NCBI GenBank assembly: GCA_041739465.1
Contig: JBGSNX010000073.1
Location: forward strand, 76,883-140,882
Length of the DNA stretch: 64,000 bases
From: BOKV01 sp041739465
GTDB taxonomy: Bacteria; Pseudomonadota; Alphaproteobacteria; Rhizobiales; Rhizobiaceae
Direction: 5' to 3'
Below the pieces are notes generated by a model. The model had not been told where the DNA came from. It saw only the letters and a program-made list of their open reading frames with translations, and ran no database searches. This document shows positions 54,056 through 63,571 of the stretch, piece after piece. Each line of letters opens with the position of its first letter. The first letter of the stretch is position 1. The translations under genes and the position numbers were made by a program.

Positions 54056-54925
54056 TCAACTGACCGATCGACGGAGCCGAATCAATCCTTCCTGGGCAAC
54101 GGAAGCGACCAGCCTGCCGTCCTGCGAATAAATCAGGCCACGGGTAAATCCGCGAGCGCCGCCGCTGCTGGGACTGTCCTGTACATAGAGGTGCCAGTTG
54201 GACATGTCGACGGGCTGATGAAACCAGATCGAATGGTCAAGGCTGGCGCCCTGCAGCCTGGAATCGAAGATCGACATGCCATGTGCAAACAGTGCGGTGT
54301 CGAGCAGTGTCATGTCCGAGGCGTAGGCAAGAACCGAGGCCTGAACCGCTGGGTCATCGGGCAAAGCGGCTGTGGCGCGGAACCATATCTGCTGGCTTGG
54401 CTGCAATTTTTCGCCCGAGAAATAATGGGTGAGGTCAACCGGGCGCAGTTCGATGGGCCGCTCACGCTGCCAATATCGGCGCACATTCTCCGGTGCCTTG
54501 TCGACATACATGTCGGCCAGCTGCTTTTCGCTGGGAAGCTCCAGTGGTGAGGGAACATCGGGCATTGGAAAGGCATGCTTAAGGCCCGGTTCATCCACAT
54601 GAAAGGAAGCTGACATGGAAAAGATCGCCTGCCCGTGCTGGATTGCCTCGACCAGCCTTGTGGTAAAGCTGCCCCCGTCGCGAATGCGGTTGACCACATA
54701 GATGATGGGCACTGCCGGGTCGCCAGGCCGCATGAAATAGCCATGAAGCGAATGCACCTTGCGCGAAGCATCCACCGTGCGCTGCGCGGCAACAAGTGCC
54801 TGGCCGATAACCTGACCGCCAAAAACCCGCTGCCAGCCAGCTTGCGGGCTCAAGCCGCGAAAAAGGTTTTTCTCCAGCACTTCCAGATCAAGGGTCTTGA
54901 GAAGGGTATCAACTGCTTGCGACAT
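54056..54925 (-). CDS. tesB: Acyl-CoA thioesterase II
   Basis: TesB hydrolyses medium- and long-chain acyl-CoA to free acid and CoA. The 289 aa double-hotdog protein has QRVFGGQVIGQALVAAQRTV and LHGYFMRPGDP in the first half. The active-site segments ASDMTLLDTALFAHG (Asp) and SLDHSIWFHQP are in the second. It diverges from the Ubi hydroxylase gene, with about 100 bp between starts. Confidence 0.94.
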   Translation of the reverse strand: MSQAVDTLLKTLDLEVLEKNLFRGLSPQAGWQRVFGGQVIGQALVAAQRTVDASRKVHSLHGYFMRPGDPAVPIIYVVNRIRDGGSFTTRLVEAIQHGQAIFSMSASFHVDEPGLKHAFPMPDVPSPLELPSEKQLADMYVDKAPENVRRYWQRERPIELRPVDLTHYFSGEKLQPSQQIWFRATAALPDDPAVQASVLAYASDMTLLDTALFAHGMSIFDSRLQGASLDHSIWFHQPVDMSNWHLYVQDSPSSGGARGFTRGLIYSQDGRLVASVAQEGLIRLRRSVS

Positions 54926-55028
54926 CAGTGGTTCCAGAAGGATGCATTTTGGTGGGTGTCTGCGACGAGACGTTCAATGGCAGCAATGCCTGTGACATGC
55001 TAATTCATTGGTCAAAAGGACAACAGCC

Positions 55029-56321
55029 ATGATCGAAGCGAAAAAGAGCAGGAAGAAGCCGGCGGCAAAGTCCGCCGCGAGCCTAGCGCCGTCCGATGGC
55101 GCTGGCGACGTTCTGGTTGCCGGTGGCGGCTATGTAGGCCTGTCAACGGCTTTGGGCATCAAGCTGGCGGCACCGCATTTGTCGGTGACAGTGGTGGATC
55201 TGGCACCTTTGGAGGCGCTGTCCAAGGACACGCGCGCCTCGGCGATCGCGGCGGCGGCAAGCCGCATGCTGGCTGCACTTGGCGCATGGGAAGAGCTTGA
55301 AGCCAATGCCCAGCCGATCAACAACATGATTGTCACTGACAGTAGGCTTGCCGATGCAGTGCGTCCGGTGTTCCTCACCTTCCACGATGACCGCTCCGGC
55401 GCAGATGCCAGCGAACCTTTCGCCCACATGGTCGCCAACCGCGACATGGTCAGCGTGCTTCGCCGCCGCTGTGTCGAAACCGGGGTTGAACTCATCAACG
55501 GACAAAAGGTTTCCGGCTTTGAAAACAAGCCCGGCAGTGTTGAGGTGCAGCTCTCATCGGGGGAGCGGCGAACAGTGCGTCTGCTGGTGGCCGCCGATGG
55601 CGTTCGCTCTGAACTGCGGGACCAGGCGGGTATCGGCAATGTACACTGGCCATATGACCAGATGGGTATTGTTGTCACGGTCAGCCATGAGCGGGAACAT
55701 TACGGCCAGGCGGAAGAGCATTTTCTGCCTGCCGGGCCTTTTGCCATCCTGCCGCTAAAAGGCAATCGCTCCTCGCTGGTCTGGACCGAGCGCACCGCTG
55801 ATGCCAAACGGCTGATGGAAGCCGACGAATTTACCTTTGATATCGAACTTGAGCGCCGCTTTGGCCATCGCCTCGGCGACATCAAGGTTGAAGGCCAGCG
55901 AAAGGCCTATCCGCTCGGTCTGACCCTGGCGCGCGAATTTGTGCGCGAGCGGTTTGCCCTGGCTGGCGACGCAGCACACGGCATTCACCCGATTTCCGGA
56001 CAGGGCCTCAATCTGGGTTTCAAGGACGCTGCAGCCTTGGCACAAACCATCGTCGAAGCTGACAGGCTCGGACTTGATATCGGTTCGCTCAACGTTCTGG
56101 AACGTTACCAGCAGTGGCGCAGGTTCGACACGGTTCGCATGGGCGTCGTCACCGATGTTCTCAACCGGCTGTTCTCCAATGACAACCCGCTGGTGCGGGC
56201 AGCACGTGATTTCGGCCTTGGCGTGGTTGACCGGCTTCCGGCCTTGAAGCGCAGCTTCATTGATCAGGCGGCAGGTCGTGAAAAAGGCGCGCCTCGGCTG
56301 TTGCTGGGTGAGATGATCTGA
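55029..56321 (+). CDS. UbiH/UbiF/COQ6-family FAD-dependent hydroxylase
   Basis: A flavoprotein hydroxylase probably acting on the ubiquinone ring. The 430 aa protein has the FAD Rossmann motif VLVAGGGYVGLST, the internal ADGVRSELRD and the signature GDAAHGIHPISGQGLNLGFKDA. The N-terminus carries a Lys/Ala-rich extension of about 28 residues before the FAD domain. ATG at 55029 follows AAAAGGA; a TTG at 55008 is rejected. Which ring position it hydroxylates cannot be told. Confidence 0.92.
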   Translation: MIEAKKSRKKPAAKSAASLAPSDGAGDVLVAGGGYVGLSTALGIKLAAPHLSVTVVDLAPLEALSKDTRASAIAAAASRMLAALGAWEELEANAQPINNMIVTDSRLADAVRPVFLTFHDDRSGADASEPFAHMVANRDMVSVLRRRCVETGVELINGQKVSGFENKPGSVEVQLSSGERRTVRLLVAADGVRSELRDQAGIGNVHWPYDQMGIVVTVSHEREHYGQAEEHFLPAGPFAILPLKGNRSSLVWTERTADAKRLMEADEFTFDIELERRFGHRLGDIKVEGQRKAYPLGLTLAREFVRERFALAGDAAHGIHPISGQGLNLGFKDAAALAQTIVEADRLGLDIGSLNVLERYQQWRRFDTVRMGVVTDVLNRLFSNDNPLVRAARDFGLGVVDRLPALKRSFIDQAAGREKGAPRLLLGEMI

Positions 56322-56327
56322 ACCGGG

Positions 56328-56534
56328 CTATCGCGGTATTTCGCTGTCTTCCAGTTGGCGCGCCTGTGAAGCCAGCATGATCGGGATGCCGCCCCTGACC
56401 GGGTAGGCGAGGCGCGCGGCCAGCGAAACCAGTTCCTGCCGGCTTTCATCGAAGCGCAAATTGGTGCGGGTCAACGGACAAACCAGCATTTCCAAAAGCT
56501 TGGTGTCGGTCTGGCTTCCGCTGATTTTGCGCAT
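56328..56534 (-). CDS. Trm112 family protein (UPF0434)
   Basis: A 68 aa protein of the Trm112/YcaR type, with LLEMLVCPLTRTNL and LAYPVRGGIPIML. In eukaryotes Trm112 activates several methyltransferases; the bacterial role is not settled. ATG at 56534 follows AGGAACGGG; a GTG at 56549 overlapping the LON-domain stop is an alternative. It ends the cnoX-LON-Trm112 row and is convergent with the Ubi hydroxylase gene. Confidence 0.9.
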   Translation of the reverse strand: MRKISGSQTDTKLLEMLVCPLTRTNLRFDESRQELVSLAARLAYPVRGGIPIMLASQARQLEDSEIPR

Positions 56535-56545
56535 ACCCGTTCCTG

Positions 56546-57226
56546 TCACTGGATTCCCGATCCCTGCCCGCCATGTTCACGGGCCAGCATCATTTCGGTG
56601 ATGGCGATGAGCGTATCAGCACGAATGCGCAAATCGGAAGCCTCGAGAAGTGCCTGTTTCTCAGCCGGACCTGAAGGGCTCATCATGCACAGGGCAGTTA
56701 CAAGCGAACAATTGGAGGCACGTTTGATGCTGTCCCAATCGGCCTCCATCGCGTTGGCCTTGAGGTATTTGCGGAATGTGCCTAGCAGAGCATCGCGATT
56801 GACCTGCGATCCGTCATCTTCGTCAAGATCGTGCTCGAACACCTCTATCCGGCAAACCCGGTAGCCACGCCGACCCTGTTCCTCATTGAGGATGCGGTAC
56901 CTGGCTATGCCCGACAGGTTCATTAAATAGCGGCCATCGCCGCTTTCCTGAAACGCCGTTATCCGCCCCAGACATCCGATCTCGCACAAGGCTGGCCCGT
57001 TCGGTGTTTCACCGATGGGCTTGCCGGAAATTGCCATTCTTGGCTGAACCATGGCTACCAGCCGGTCCGAACCCATGGCATCGTCAATCATCGCAAGGTA
57101 GCGCGGCTCGAAAATATTGAGGGGCATCTGGCCGCCGGGCAGCAACAAGGCTCCGGACAAAGGAAAAACCGGAACCGTTGCCGGGAAATCTGCCGATGTC
57201 CGGTATGTTGCGTTGCCTGCCTGCAT
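56546..57226 (-). CDS. Stand-alone LON substrate-binding domain protein
   Basis: A 226 aa protein with only the LON N-terminal domain (VPVFPLSGALLLPGGQMPLNIFEPRY, CEIGCLGRI) and no AAA+ or protease module. It may bind unfolded or specific clients; the function is unknown. ATG at 57226 follows ACAGGAGA, while the upstream frame is non-coding overlap with cnoX. It is 46 bp after cnoX and next to Trm112. Confidence 0.9.
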   Translation of the reverse strand: MQAGNATYRTSADFPATVPVFPLSGALLLPGGQMPLNIFEPRYLAMIDDAMGSDRLVAMVQPRMAISGKPIGETPNGPALCEIGCLGRITAFQESGDGRYLMNLSGIARYRILNEEQGRRGYRVCRIEVFEHDLDEDDGSQVNRDALLGTFRKYLKANAMEADWDSIKRASNCSLVTALCMMSPSGPAEKQALLEASDLRIRADTLIAITEMMLAREHGGQGSGIQ

Positions 57227-57272
57227 GATCGATCTCCTGTGCCACCATGATCTGTGGCAAAGCGCAGAAAAC

Positions 57273-58250
57273 TCAAGAGAAGAGCAAGGAGGAAAGACGC
57301 CGACGGCCATAAAGCGTGGCAGGATCGAGCGGCCCCCATGCCTCGAACAATTGCAGCAATTGTGCCCTTGCACCGTCATCGCGCCATTTCCGGTCCCGCT
57401 GGACGATGGCCAGCAACTGGTCTGCCGCCTCCTCCCGCTCGCCGCGCACATTGTGAATGAGTGCAAGATCGAACCGCGCCTCATGGTCCTTGGGATTTTC
57501 AGAAATGCGTTGCTCCAGCGCTGCCGGATCACCAAGATTTGTCGCCTGCTCGGCGAGTTCGATCGCAGCGCGCAAGCTGGCGATTGCCGGATCGCCCTCC
57601 TTGCCGCCAGGGACGATTGCCAACAAGCCGCGCGCCTGCTCGATCTCGCCCATTTCAAGATAAATTCCGCCCAGACCGGCTATGGCGGCAAGATTGTCGG
57701 GAGCCTGCTGCAGGATGGCAGCATAGATACCTGCCGCTTCTTCCAGCGCTCCCTGGCCGACAAGCTCATCTGCGTCGGCCAGCGCCAGCTCAATGTCCGA
57801 AGGCCCGACCGGACCGACGAGCTTTTCCAGGAACTTGCGGATCTCGCCTTCGGGTTTTGCGCCCATGAAGGCATCCTTCGGCCGACCGCCGACAAAGGCA
57901 ACCACCGCCGGGATTGACTGGATGCCCATTTGGCCAGCGACCTCCGGGTGATCATCGATGTTCATCTTGACCAGCTTCACCGCGCCGCGCGTCTCGGCCA
58001 CTGCCTTTTCCAGCGCAGGGGCCAGCTGTTTGCACGGCCCGCACCATGGCGCCCAGAAATCGACGAGCACGGGGCGCTCAGAAGAAGCCTCGATGACTTC
58101 CGCCACGAATTGTGCCGTGGAAATATCCTTCACAGGCTCGGGGCCTTTTGCAGGAACCGGGGCGAATGTCGGCTGCGCTGCGGGCAGGGCAGACGCCCCC
58201 CAGCCACCGGCAAAATGGGCAGCGGGCCGGTTTTCATTGTCAGCGCTCAT
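57273..58250 (-). CDS. cnoX: Thioredoxin-TPR co-chaperone CnoX (YbbN)
   Basis: CnoX is a chaperedoxin that protects oxidised proteins and passes them to chaperones. The 325 aa protein has a Trx domain with WAPWCGPCK (C70, C73) and a C-terminal region of TPR-like repeats (about 150-300). A Pro/Ala-rich N-terminal extension of 40 residues precedes the Trx fold. Both redox cysteines are present, unlike E. coli YbbN, which has lost one; this suggests a redox-active form. It leads the LON-domain and Trm112 genes. Confidence 0.92.
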   Translation of the reverse strand: MSADNENRPAAHFAGGWGASALPAAQPTFAPVPAKGPEPVKDISTAQFVAEVIEASSERPVLVDFWAPWCGPCKQLAPALEKAVAETRGAVKLVKMNIDDHPEVAGQMGIQSIPAVVAFVGGRPKDAFMGAKPEGEIRKFLEKLVGPVGPSDIELALADADELVGQGALEEAAGIYAAILQQAPDNLAAIAGLGGIYLEMGEIEQARGLLAIVPGGKEGDPAIASLRAAIELAEQATNLGDPAALEQRISENPKDHEARFDLALIHNVRGEREEAADQLLAIVQRDRKWRDDGARAQLLQLFEAWGPLDPATLYGRRRLSSLLFS

Positions 58251-58280
58251 GGTTCACTCCGATCGCCGCCTTGGCGTTGT

Positions 58281-58811
58281 TCAATGTTGTGTGGATTGAT
58301 CCGCCTCATCTGCAGCGCCTGAAAGCGGCACGATCATCGGATCATGGCCCACATGCTTCAGGAACCGCAGCAAGTCTGGTCTGGAAATGGTGGTTGTCAT
58401 CGTGTTGGTCAATGGGTGGCAGTTGATCTCGTCATTGGTGAGCAATTCCTCGTCAATCACCAGCTGCACCTTGTGATCGACATCATTCATCACGCAAAAA
58501 GCCGTCACCGAGCCCGGCGTTATGCCCAGAAATTCCATCAGGCGCTCTGCATTTGCAAACGAAAGACGGCTTTTGGCACCGATCAGATTGTGCACCCTGT
58601 TCATTGCGATTTCGGCAGAACCCTGCGCCACGATCAAAAAGTAATTGTCCTTCTTGTCTTTCACAAACAGGTTCTTGGTATGGGCACCGGGAATGCTGTC
58701 CTTGACTTGGCGGCTTTCCTCGACGGTGAAAACGGCTTCATGGGTGGCTGTCTTTGTTTGAATGCCAAGCGAAGCCAGCAATTTGAACAGGTCATCAGGG
58801 GTGGCTTGCAT
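58281..58811 (-). CDS. ProX-type aminoacyl-tRNA editing protein (YbaK/ProXp family)
   Basis: A 176 aa stand-alone editing domain that would deacylate mischarged tRNA-Pro (Ala-tRNA-Pro in the ProXp-ala type). The GAHTKNLFVKDKKDNYFLIVAQG segment and GAKSRLSFANAERLMEFLGITPGSVTAF match the PrdX/ProX group. It ends 30 bp before cnoX on the same strand. Specificity is not assigned. Confidence 0.88.
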   Translation of the reverse strand: MQATPDDLFKLLASLGIQTKTATHEAVFTVEESRQVKDSIPGAHTKNLFVKDKKDNYFLIVAQGSAEIAMNRVHNLIGAKSRLSFANAERLMEFLGITPGSVTAFCVMNDVDHKVQLVIDEELLTNDEINCHPLTNTMTTTISRPDLLRFLKHVGHDPMIVPLSGAADEADQSTQH

Positions 58812-58926
58812 GGAAGTGGCAACCTTGTGCGCAGACTGGTAGCCAAGCCGTAGCGCCTCGTGGCGGCAGGATCAACCACGCCGGAAAAATGTATCCATTG
58901 TGTGCTTTGCCAGTGGAAAATTCCTG

Positions 58927-58955
58927 TTGCAATCCAGTGTGCCTTGCGGCATACA
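58927..58955 (+). promoter_or_regulatory. Possible sigma-70 promoter of tRNA-Gly
   Basis: TTGCAA (58927-58932) and CATACA (58950-58955) are separated by 17 nt, 31 nt upstream of the mature tRNA. Spacing is ideal but the -10 is poor, so the call is tentative. Confidence 0.35.
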
Positions 58956-58985
58956 CGCCGCACTGAACGGACGGTGTCCGTATGA

Positions 58986-59060
58986 GCGGGTGTAGCTCAG
59001 GGGTAGAGCACAACCTTGCCAAGGTTGGGGTCGAGCGTTCGAATCGCTTCACCCGCTCCA
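58986..59060 (+). tRNA. tRNA-Gly (anticodon GCC)
   Basis: The 75-nt gene folds into a complete cloverleaf: acceptor GCGGGTG / CACCCGC, D arm GCTC-AGGGGTA-GAGC, anticodon stem CAACC / GGTTG with loop TTGCCAA (anticodon GCC, 59018-59020), and T arm with TTCGAAT. The 3' CCA is encoded (59058-59060). A T tract follows at 59062-59066. Confidence 0.98.
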
Positions 59061-59197
59061 GTTTTTCCAACCGAAATTTCCGTAATTTTCATCTTGCGTG
59101 CTGATCACCGTTCAGCCGTCGTTGACGGTGCGTGCGGCATGGTATTGCTTGTTCACGCATCCGGTTTCCCCATATTGCTTGGAAAAGGAGAATTGCG

Positions 59198-60106
59198 ATG
59201 TCAATCAGACCTGCAAACCGCATCATCGAAGCAAAGCCGACCATGGAAGGCGCCGGCGTGCACCTGCACCGGGCTTTCGGGTTTTCCGAACCTGAAATGG
59301 CCGATCCATTCCTGTTGTTCGATGATTTTCGCAACGACCAGCCGGCGCATTTCGAGCGCGGCTTCCCCTGGCATCCGCATCGCGGCATCGAGACCATCAC
59401 CTATGTGCTGGCCGGCAATGTCGAACATGGCGACAGCCTTGGAAATCGCGGTGTGCTCGGGCCGGGCGACGTTCAATGGATGACTGCTGGCAGCGGTATT
59501 CTTCACCAGGAAATGCCGCAGGGCGATGCGCTTGGCCGGATGCATGGCTTTCAGCTTTGGGCAAACCTGCCATCGGCGCTCAAGATGACGCAACCGCGCT
59601 ATCAGGACGTCCAGTCCGCCAACATTCCGGTGCTTGGCGATGACGACGGAACGGCGATCCGGGTGATCTGCGGCAATTACAAAGGCATTGGCGGACCGGT
59701 CGACGGAATTGCTGCCGAGCCGAATTATTTCGACATATCGGTTCCTGCAGGCAAGACCAAGCGGTTCAAGGTCGACACCAACCGCAAGGCTTTTGCCTAT
59801 ATTTTCGAAGGCTCGGGCATGTTCCATGATGCATCCGACCCCTTCGGCGTCTTGACCGAAAAGGAATTTGCCGGCGAGGAAATTCTCATTCGCGAGAAGG
59901 TGGGCAACCGGCACATGGTGTTGTTCGGCTCTGGCGATGAAGTGGTTGTAACCGCTGGCGAACAGGGCATGCGCTTTTTGCTGGTCTCGGGCGCGCCTAT
60001 CCGCGAGCCTATCGCCTGGCATGGCCCGATAGTCATGAACACGCGGGCTGAGCTCAATCAGGCGATTCGTGACTTGCAGACCGGAAATTTCATCCGCGCC
60101 GCCTGA
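59198..60106 (+). CDS. Pirin family protein
   Basis: A 302 aa bicupin of the pirin family; some members oxidise quercetin or modulate regulators, but the role here is unknown. The N-terminal cupin has the metal-binding HPHRGIETITYVLAG with conserved His, then the Glu-containing HQEMPQG. The C-terminal cupin begins about 170. ATG at 59198 follows AAAAGGAG. Confidence 0.93.
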   Translation: MSIRPANRIIEAKPTMEGAGVHLHRAFGFSEPEMADPFLLFDDFRNDQPAHFERGFPWHPHRGIETITYVLAGNVEHGDSLGNRGVLGPGDVQWMTAGSGILHQEMPQGDALGRMHGFQLWANLPSALKMTQPRYQDVQSANIPVLGDDDGTAIRVICGNYKGIGGPVDGIAAEPNYFDISVPAGKTKRFKVDTNRKAFAYIFEGSGMFHDASDPFGVLTEKEFAGEEILIREKVGNRHMVLFGSGDEVVVTAGEQGMRFLLVSGAPIREPIAWHGPIVMNTRAELNQAIRDLQTGNFIRAA

Positions 60107-60120
60107 CCGGCGCGGGTTTT
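60094..60120 (+). terminator. Terminator at the pirin stop
   Basis: CCGCGCC (60094-60100) pairs with GGCGCGG (60109-60115), with an 8-nt loop that contains the pirin stop codon, and is followed by GTTTT. It separates pirin from the convergent dnaE2. Confidence 0.6.
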
Positions 60121-60127
60121 CCGCAAG

Positions 60128-63100
60128 CTAGTGAAAATTGCGGCCTTTGGGCATGACCTTGCCAGCGCCGCTGGCGATGCGCTCGAAGTCATGGCGAAGC
60201 TCGGGCGCATCGGCCAGCAGGCGCGAAATGCCGTTTTTCAACTTCCCGCGGGCCCGTGATTCCATCACCGGGCGACGCACCTCGTCGGCGTTTGCCATGC
60301 CGCCCATCGCGTCAATGGTCTTCTCAGCCGACATGACGCTGTTATGGACCCCGCTATAGCCCTCGTCATGGCCAGCCACTTCCAGCAGGCCCGCGAGCAT
60401 GGGCGTGGCGTCTTCAAGGTGCAGTGCCACGACGTGAGTGACGCCATCGGCGTGCTGGACCTTGCCATGCAGGCACACCAGACGCGCGCCGATGACGACG
60501 CCGCGGTACTTTTCCATCAGCTTGGGCCAGACAATGGCATTGGCGATGCCGGTTTCATCCTCAAGCGTCATGAAAACCACGCCCTTGGCTGAGCCCGGCC
60601 GCTGGCGCACGATCACCAGCCCGGCAATCTTGACCATGCGACCATTGCCGGTCGTTGCTATCTGCGAATTTGCAATGACGCCGGATTGTGCCAGTTGTTC
60701 GCGCAGGAAGCTGACCGGATGGCCCTTCAGCGAAAGCGAGAGGGTGCGGTAGTCTTCGATCACGGCCTGACTTTTTGGCATTTGCGGCAATGAAACCGCG
60801 ACCTCGTGAACAGGATCCTCGCTGCCGGAGCGGTCGAACAGGGGCATTTCCCTGCCACGCGCCGCCTCATCGAGCGCGCGCACCTGCCAAAGCGCCTCTC
60901 GGCGGCCAAGGCCGATGGAGCCGAATGCGTCGGCATTGGCGAGGCATTCAAGGGCGCCGCGCGAAAGCCCTGCCCGCAGCCACAGATCGCGAACCGATCC
61001 ATACCCGTTGCCGCGCGCCGCAAAGACCGCCTGCGCATCCTTCTCACCAATGCCCTTGATGTGGCGAAGGCCAAGCCGGACGGCGTGGCAGGAGCGTATG
61101 TCGCGCACCATTTCGCGATGGTGCGGGTGCAGCCTGCCGCCGGCATCGGAGCCAGGTTCCAGCGTACAGTCAAAACCGGCAAGATTGATGTCCGGCGGGC
61201 GCATCTCGATCCCGTGTTCGCGTGCATCGCGTACAAGCTGCGAGGGCGAATAGAACCCCATGGGCTGCGAATTGAGTATCGCGGCGGCAAAGACGTCTGG
61301 ATAATGGCATTTCAGCCAGCAGGAGGCATAGACCAGCAGGGCAAAGCTGGCGGCATGGCTTTCGGGGAAGCCGTATTCGCCAAAACCTTCGATCTGGCGG
61401 AAACAGCGCTCGGCAAAATCGGCTTCGTAGCCACGGGCGACCATTCCCTCGACCATCTTGCGCTGAAAGGTGTGAATGGTGCCGACACGGCGAAAAGTTG
61501 CCATGGCGCGGCGCAACTTGTCTGCTTCTCCGGGCGAAAACCCCGCCGCCACAATGGCGATCTTCATGGCCTGTTCCTGAAACAGCGGAACCCCCAGGGT
61601 CCGCCCCAACACCGCCTCAAGCTCGGCACTGGGAAAGGTGACGGTCTCCTTGCCCTGGCGGCGGCGCAAATAGGGATGCACCATGTCGCCCTGGATCGGG
61701 CCGGGCCGCACGATCGCCACCTCAATGACCAGATCGTAAAATTCGCGCGGCTTGAGGCGCGGCAGCATCGACATCTGTGCCCGGCTTTCGATTTGGAAAA
61801 CCCCGATGGTGTCGGCGCGCTGGATCATGGCATAGGTGCGCTGGTCCTCGCGCGGCAAGGTGGCAAGCGTGCGAACTTCGCCGTAATGGGCCGCCAGCAG
61901 GTCAAAAGCCTTGCGCAGGCAGGTGAGCATGCCGAGCGCAAGTACGTCGATCTTCAGGATTCCCAGTGATTCAAGGTCGTCCTTGTCCCATTCCACCATG
62001 GTACGCCCCGGCATGGCGGTGTTCATCACCGGAATGTTGCGGTCGAGCCGGTCGCGGGTGATGACGAAGCCGCCGACATGCTGGGAAAGGTGGCGTGGAA
62101 AACCGTTGATCTCGTTGGCCAGTTCCAGAACCTGCGCCACCACCGGGTCGGCGGTATCAAGGCCGCCTTCTTTCGCCTCGCGCTCGCCGAGGCTGCTGGC
62201 AGAATGTCCCCAGACCGTGCCTGAAAGTGCGGAGACGGCATCTTGCGAGAGGCCAAACACCTTTCCCACTTCGCGCGCCGCTGAGCGGGCACGGTAAGTG
62301 ATGACAGTTGCCGCAAGCCCTGCATGTTCGCGGCCATATTTGGCATAGATGTACTGGATCACTTCTTCCCGCCGTTCGTGTTCGAAGTCGACGTCGATGT
62401 CCGGCGGCTCGCGCCGTTCGGGCGAAATGAACCTTTCGAACAGAAGATCGGTCAATGCCGGGTCAACATCCGTGATGCCGATGCAAAAGCAAACGGTGGA
62501 ATTGGCGGCGGAACCACGCCCCTGGCACAAAATTCCCCTGGAGCGGGCGAAACGGACAATGTCGTGGACGGTGAGGAAATAGGGCGCATAGTCCAATTGC
62601 TCGATCAACCCCAGTTCATGACTGATCTGCTGCAACACCCGTTGCGGGGGGCCTCCGCGATAGCGCTGATGCGCGCCCTCCAGCGCCAGACGCGCCAGTT
62701 CCTGCTGACAGGAAAGGCCGTCTTGCGGTGCTTCTTCGGGGTATTGGTAGCGCAGTTCATCCAGCGAAAACGACAATTCGCCCAGCAGGCTCATGGTCTC
62801 GGCGATCGCCTGCGGATGTTCGCGCCACAGCCGTGCCATCTCGGCTGGCTGTTTCATGTGCCGCTCGGCATTGGCCTCCAGCCGCTTTCCTGCTGTCTCC
62901 AGCAACAGGTGTTCGCGGATGCAGGTCAGCACATCCTGCAGCCGCCGCCGTTGCGCCCGGTGATACAGCACATCATTGGTGGCCAGCAGTGGCACGCCTT
63001 GTTGCCTTGCCAGCAGGATGCGTGCCGCCAGTTCGCGCGAAAATGCCGGTCCGTAAGCTGGACACCCTGCAAGCCGGACTGCACCGGGGAAGGCTGTGCT

Positions 63101-63571
63101 CAACTCTCCGAGCATTACTCCAGTTTGTTTCGCTTGCGGTTCATTCAGCACCGAGACAGGCTGGACAGCCATGGAAAGGTTTGAACCGTGTTCCAGCAAG
63201 TCGGCCAGCGTCAGCCAGCACTCGCCCTTGGGCGCGCGCCGGTTGCCACCCGTCAGCATCGCACAAAGATTGTTCCAGCCCTTGAGATTGCGCGGCCACA
63301 CGAAACAATCAGACGTGCCGTCGGCAAAGGCGAGGCGGCAACCCGGTTGGTAGCGCAGCCCTGCTTCCTTTGCTGCCATGTGCGCACGCACCACGCCGGC
63401 AACGGTGTTGCGGTCGGTCAATGCCAGCCCCTCCGATCCCAGGCGCTGTGCTGCCACGACCAGTTCTTCGGGGTGGGAGGCACCGCGCAGAAAGGAAAAA
63501 TTGCTGGCCACGCACAATTCAGCGTACCCGGCCCTCGAAACACCGCGGGTCTGAAGCATGGGCGCGTTCAT
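60128..63571 (-). CDS. dnaE2: Error-prone DNA polymerase DnaE2 (ImuC)
   Basis: DnaE2 is the damage-induced C-family polymerase responsible for SOS mutagenesis in bacteria that carry the ImuAB-DnaE2 system. The 1147 aa protein has an N-terminal PHP domain (SNFSFLRGASHPEELV), the polymerase active site PDIDVDFEHERRE near 389-400 with catalytic Asp residues, and a C-terminal OB domain (VKIAGLVIVRQRPGSAKG). It lacks the beta-binding tail of replicative DnaE. Its ATG overlaps the imuB stop (ATGA). Confidence 0.97.
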   Translation of the reverse strand: MNAPMLQTRGVSRAGYAELCVASNFSFLRGASHPEELVVAAQRLGSEGLALTDRNTVAGVVRAHMAAKEAGLRYQPGCRLAFADGTSDCFVWPRNLKGWNNLCAMLTGGNRRAPKGECWLTLADLLEHGSNLSMAVQPVSVLNEPQAKQTGVMLGELSTAFPGAVRLAGCPAYGPAFSRELAARILLARQQGVPLLATNDVLYHRAQRRRLQDVLTCIREHLLLETAGKRLEANAERHMKQPAEMARLWREHPQAIAETMSLLGELSFSLDELRYQYPEEAPQDGLSCQQELARLALEGAHQRYRGGPPQRVLQQISHELGLIEQLDYAPYFLTVHDIVRFARSRGILCQGRGSAANSTVCFCIGITDVDPALTDLLFERFISPERREPPDIDVDFEHERREEVIQYIYAKYGREHAGLAATVITYRARSAAREVGKVFGLSQDAVSALSGTVWGHSASSLGEREAKEGGLDTADPVVAQVLELANEINGFPRHLSQHVGGFVITRDRLDRNIPVMNTAMPGRTMVEWDKDDLESLGILKIDVLALGMLTCLRKAFDLLAAHYGEVRTLATLPREDQRTYAMIQRADTIGVFQIESRAQMSMLPRLKPREFYDLVIEVAIVRPGPIQGDMVHPYLRRRQGKETVTFPSAELEAVLGRTLGVPLFQEQAMKIAIVAAGFSPGEADKLRRAMATFRRVGTIHTFQRKMVEGMVARGYEADFAERCFRQIEGFGEYGFPESHAASFALLVYASCWLKCHYPDVFAAAILNSQPMGFYSPSQLVRDAREHGIEMRPPDINLAGFDCTLEPGSDAGGRLHPHHREMVRDIRSCHAVRLGLRHIKGIGEKDAQAVFAARGNGYGSVRDLWLRAGLSRGALECLANADAFGSIGLGRREALWQVRALDEAARGREMPLFDRSGSEDPVHEVAVSLPQMPKSQAVIEDYRTLSLSLKGHPVSFLREQLAQSGVIANSQIATTGNGRMVKIAGLVIVRQRPGSAKGVVFMTLEDETGIANAIVWPKLMEKYRGVVIGARLVCLHGKVQHADGVTHVVALHLEDATPMLAGLLEVAGHDEGYSGVHNSVMSAEKTIDAMGGMANADEVRRPVMESRARGKLKNGISRLLADAPELRHDFERIASGAGKVMPKGRNFH

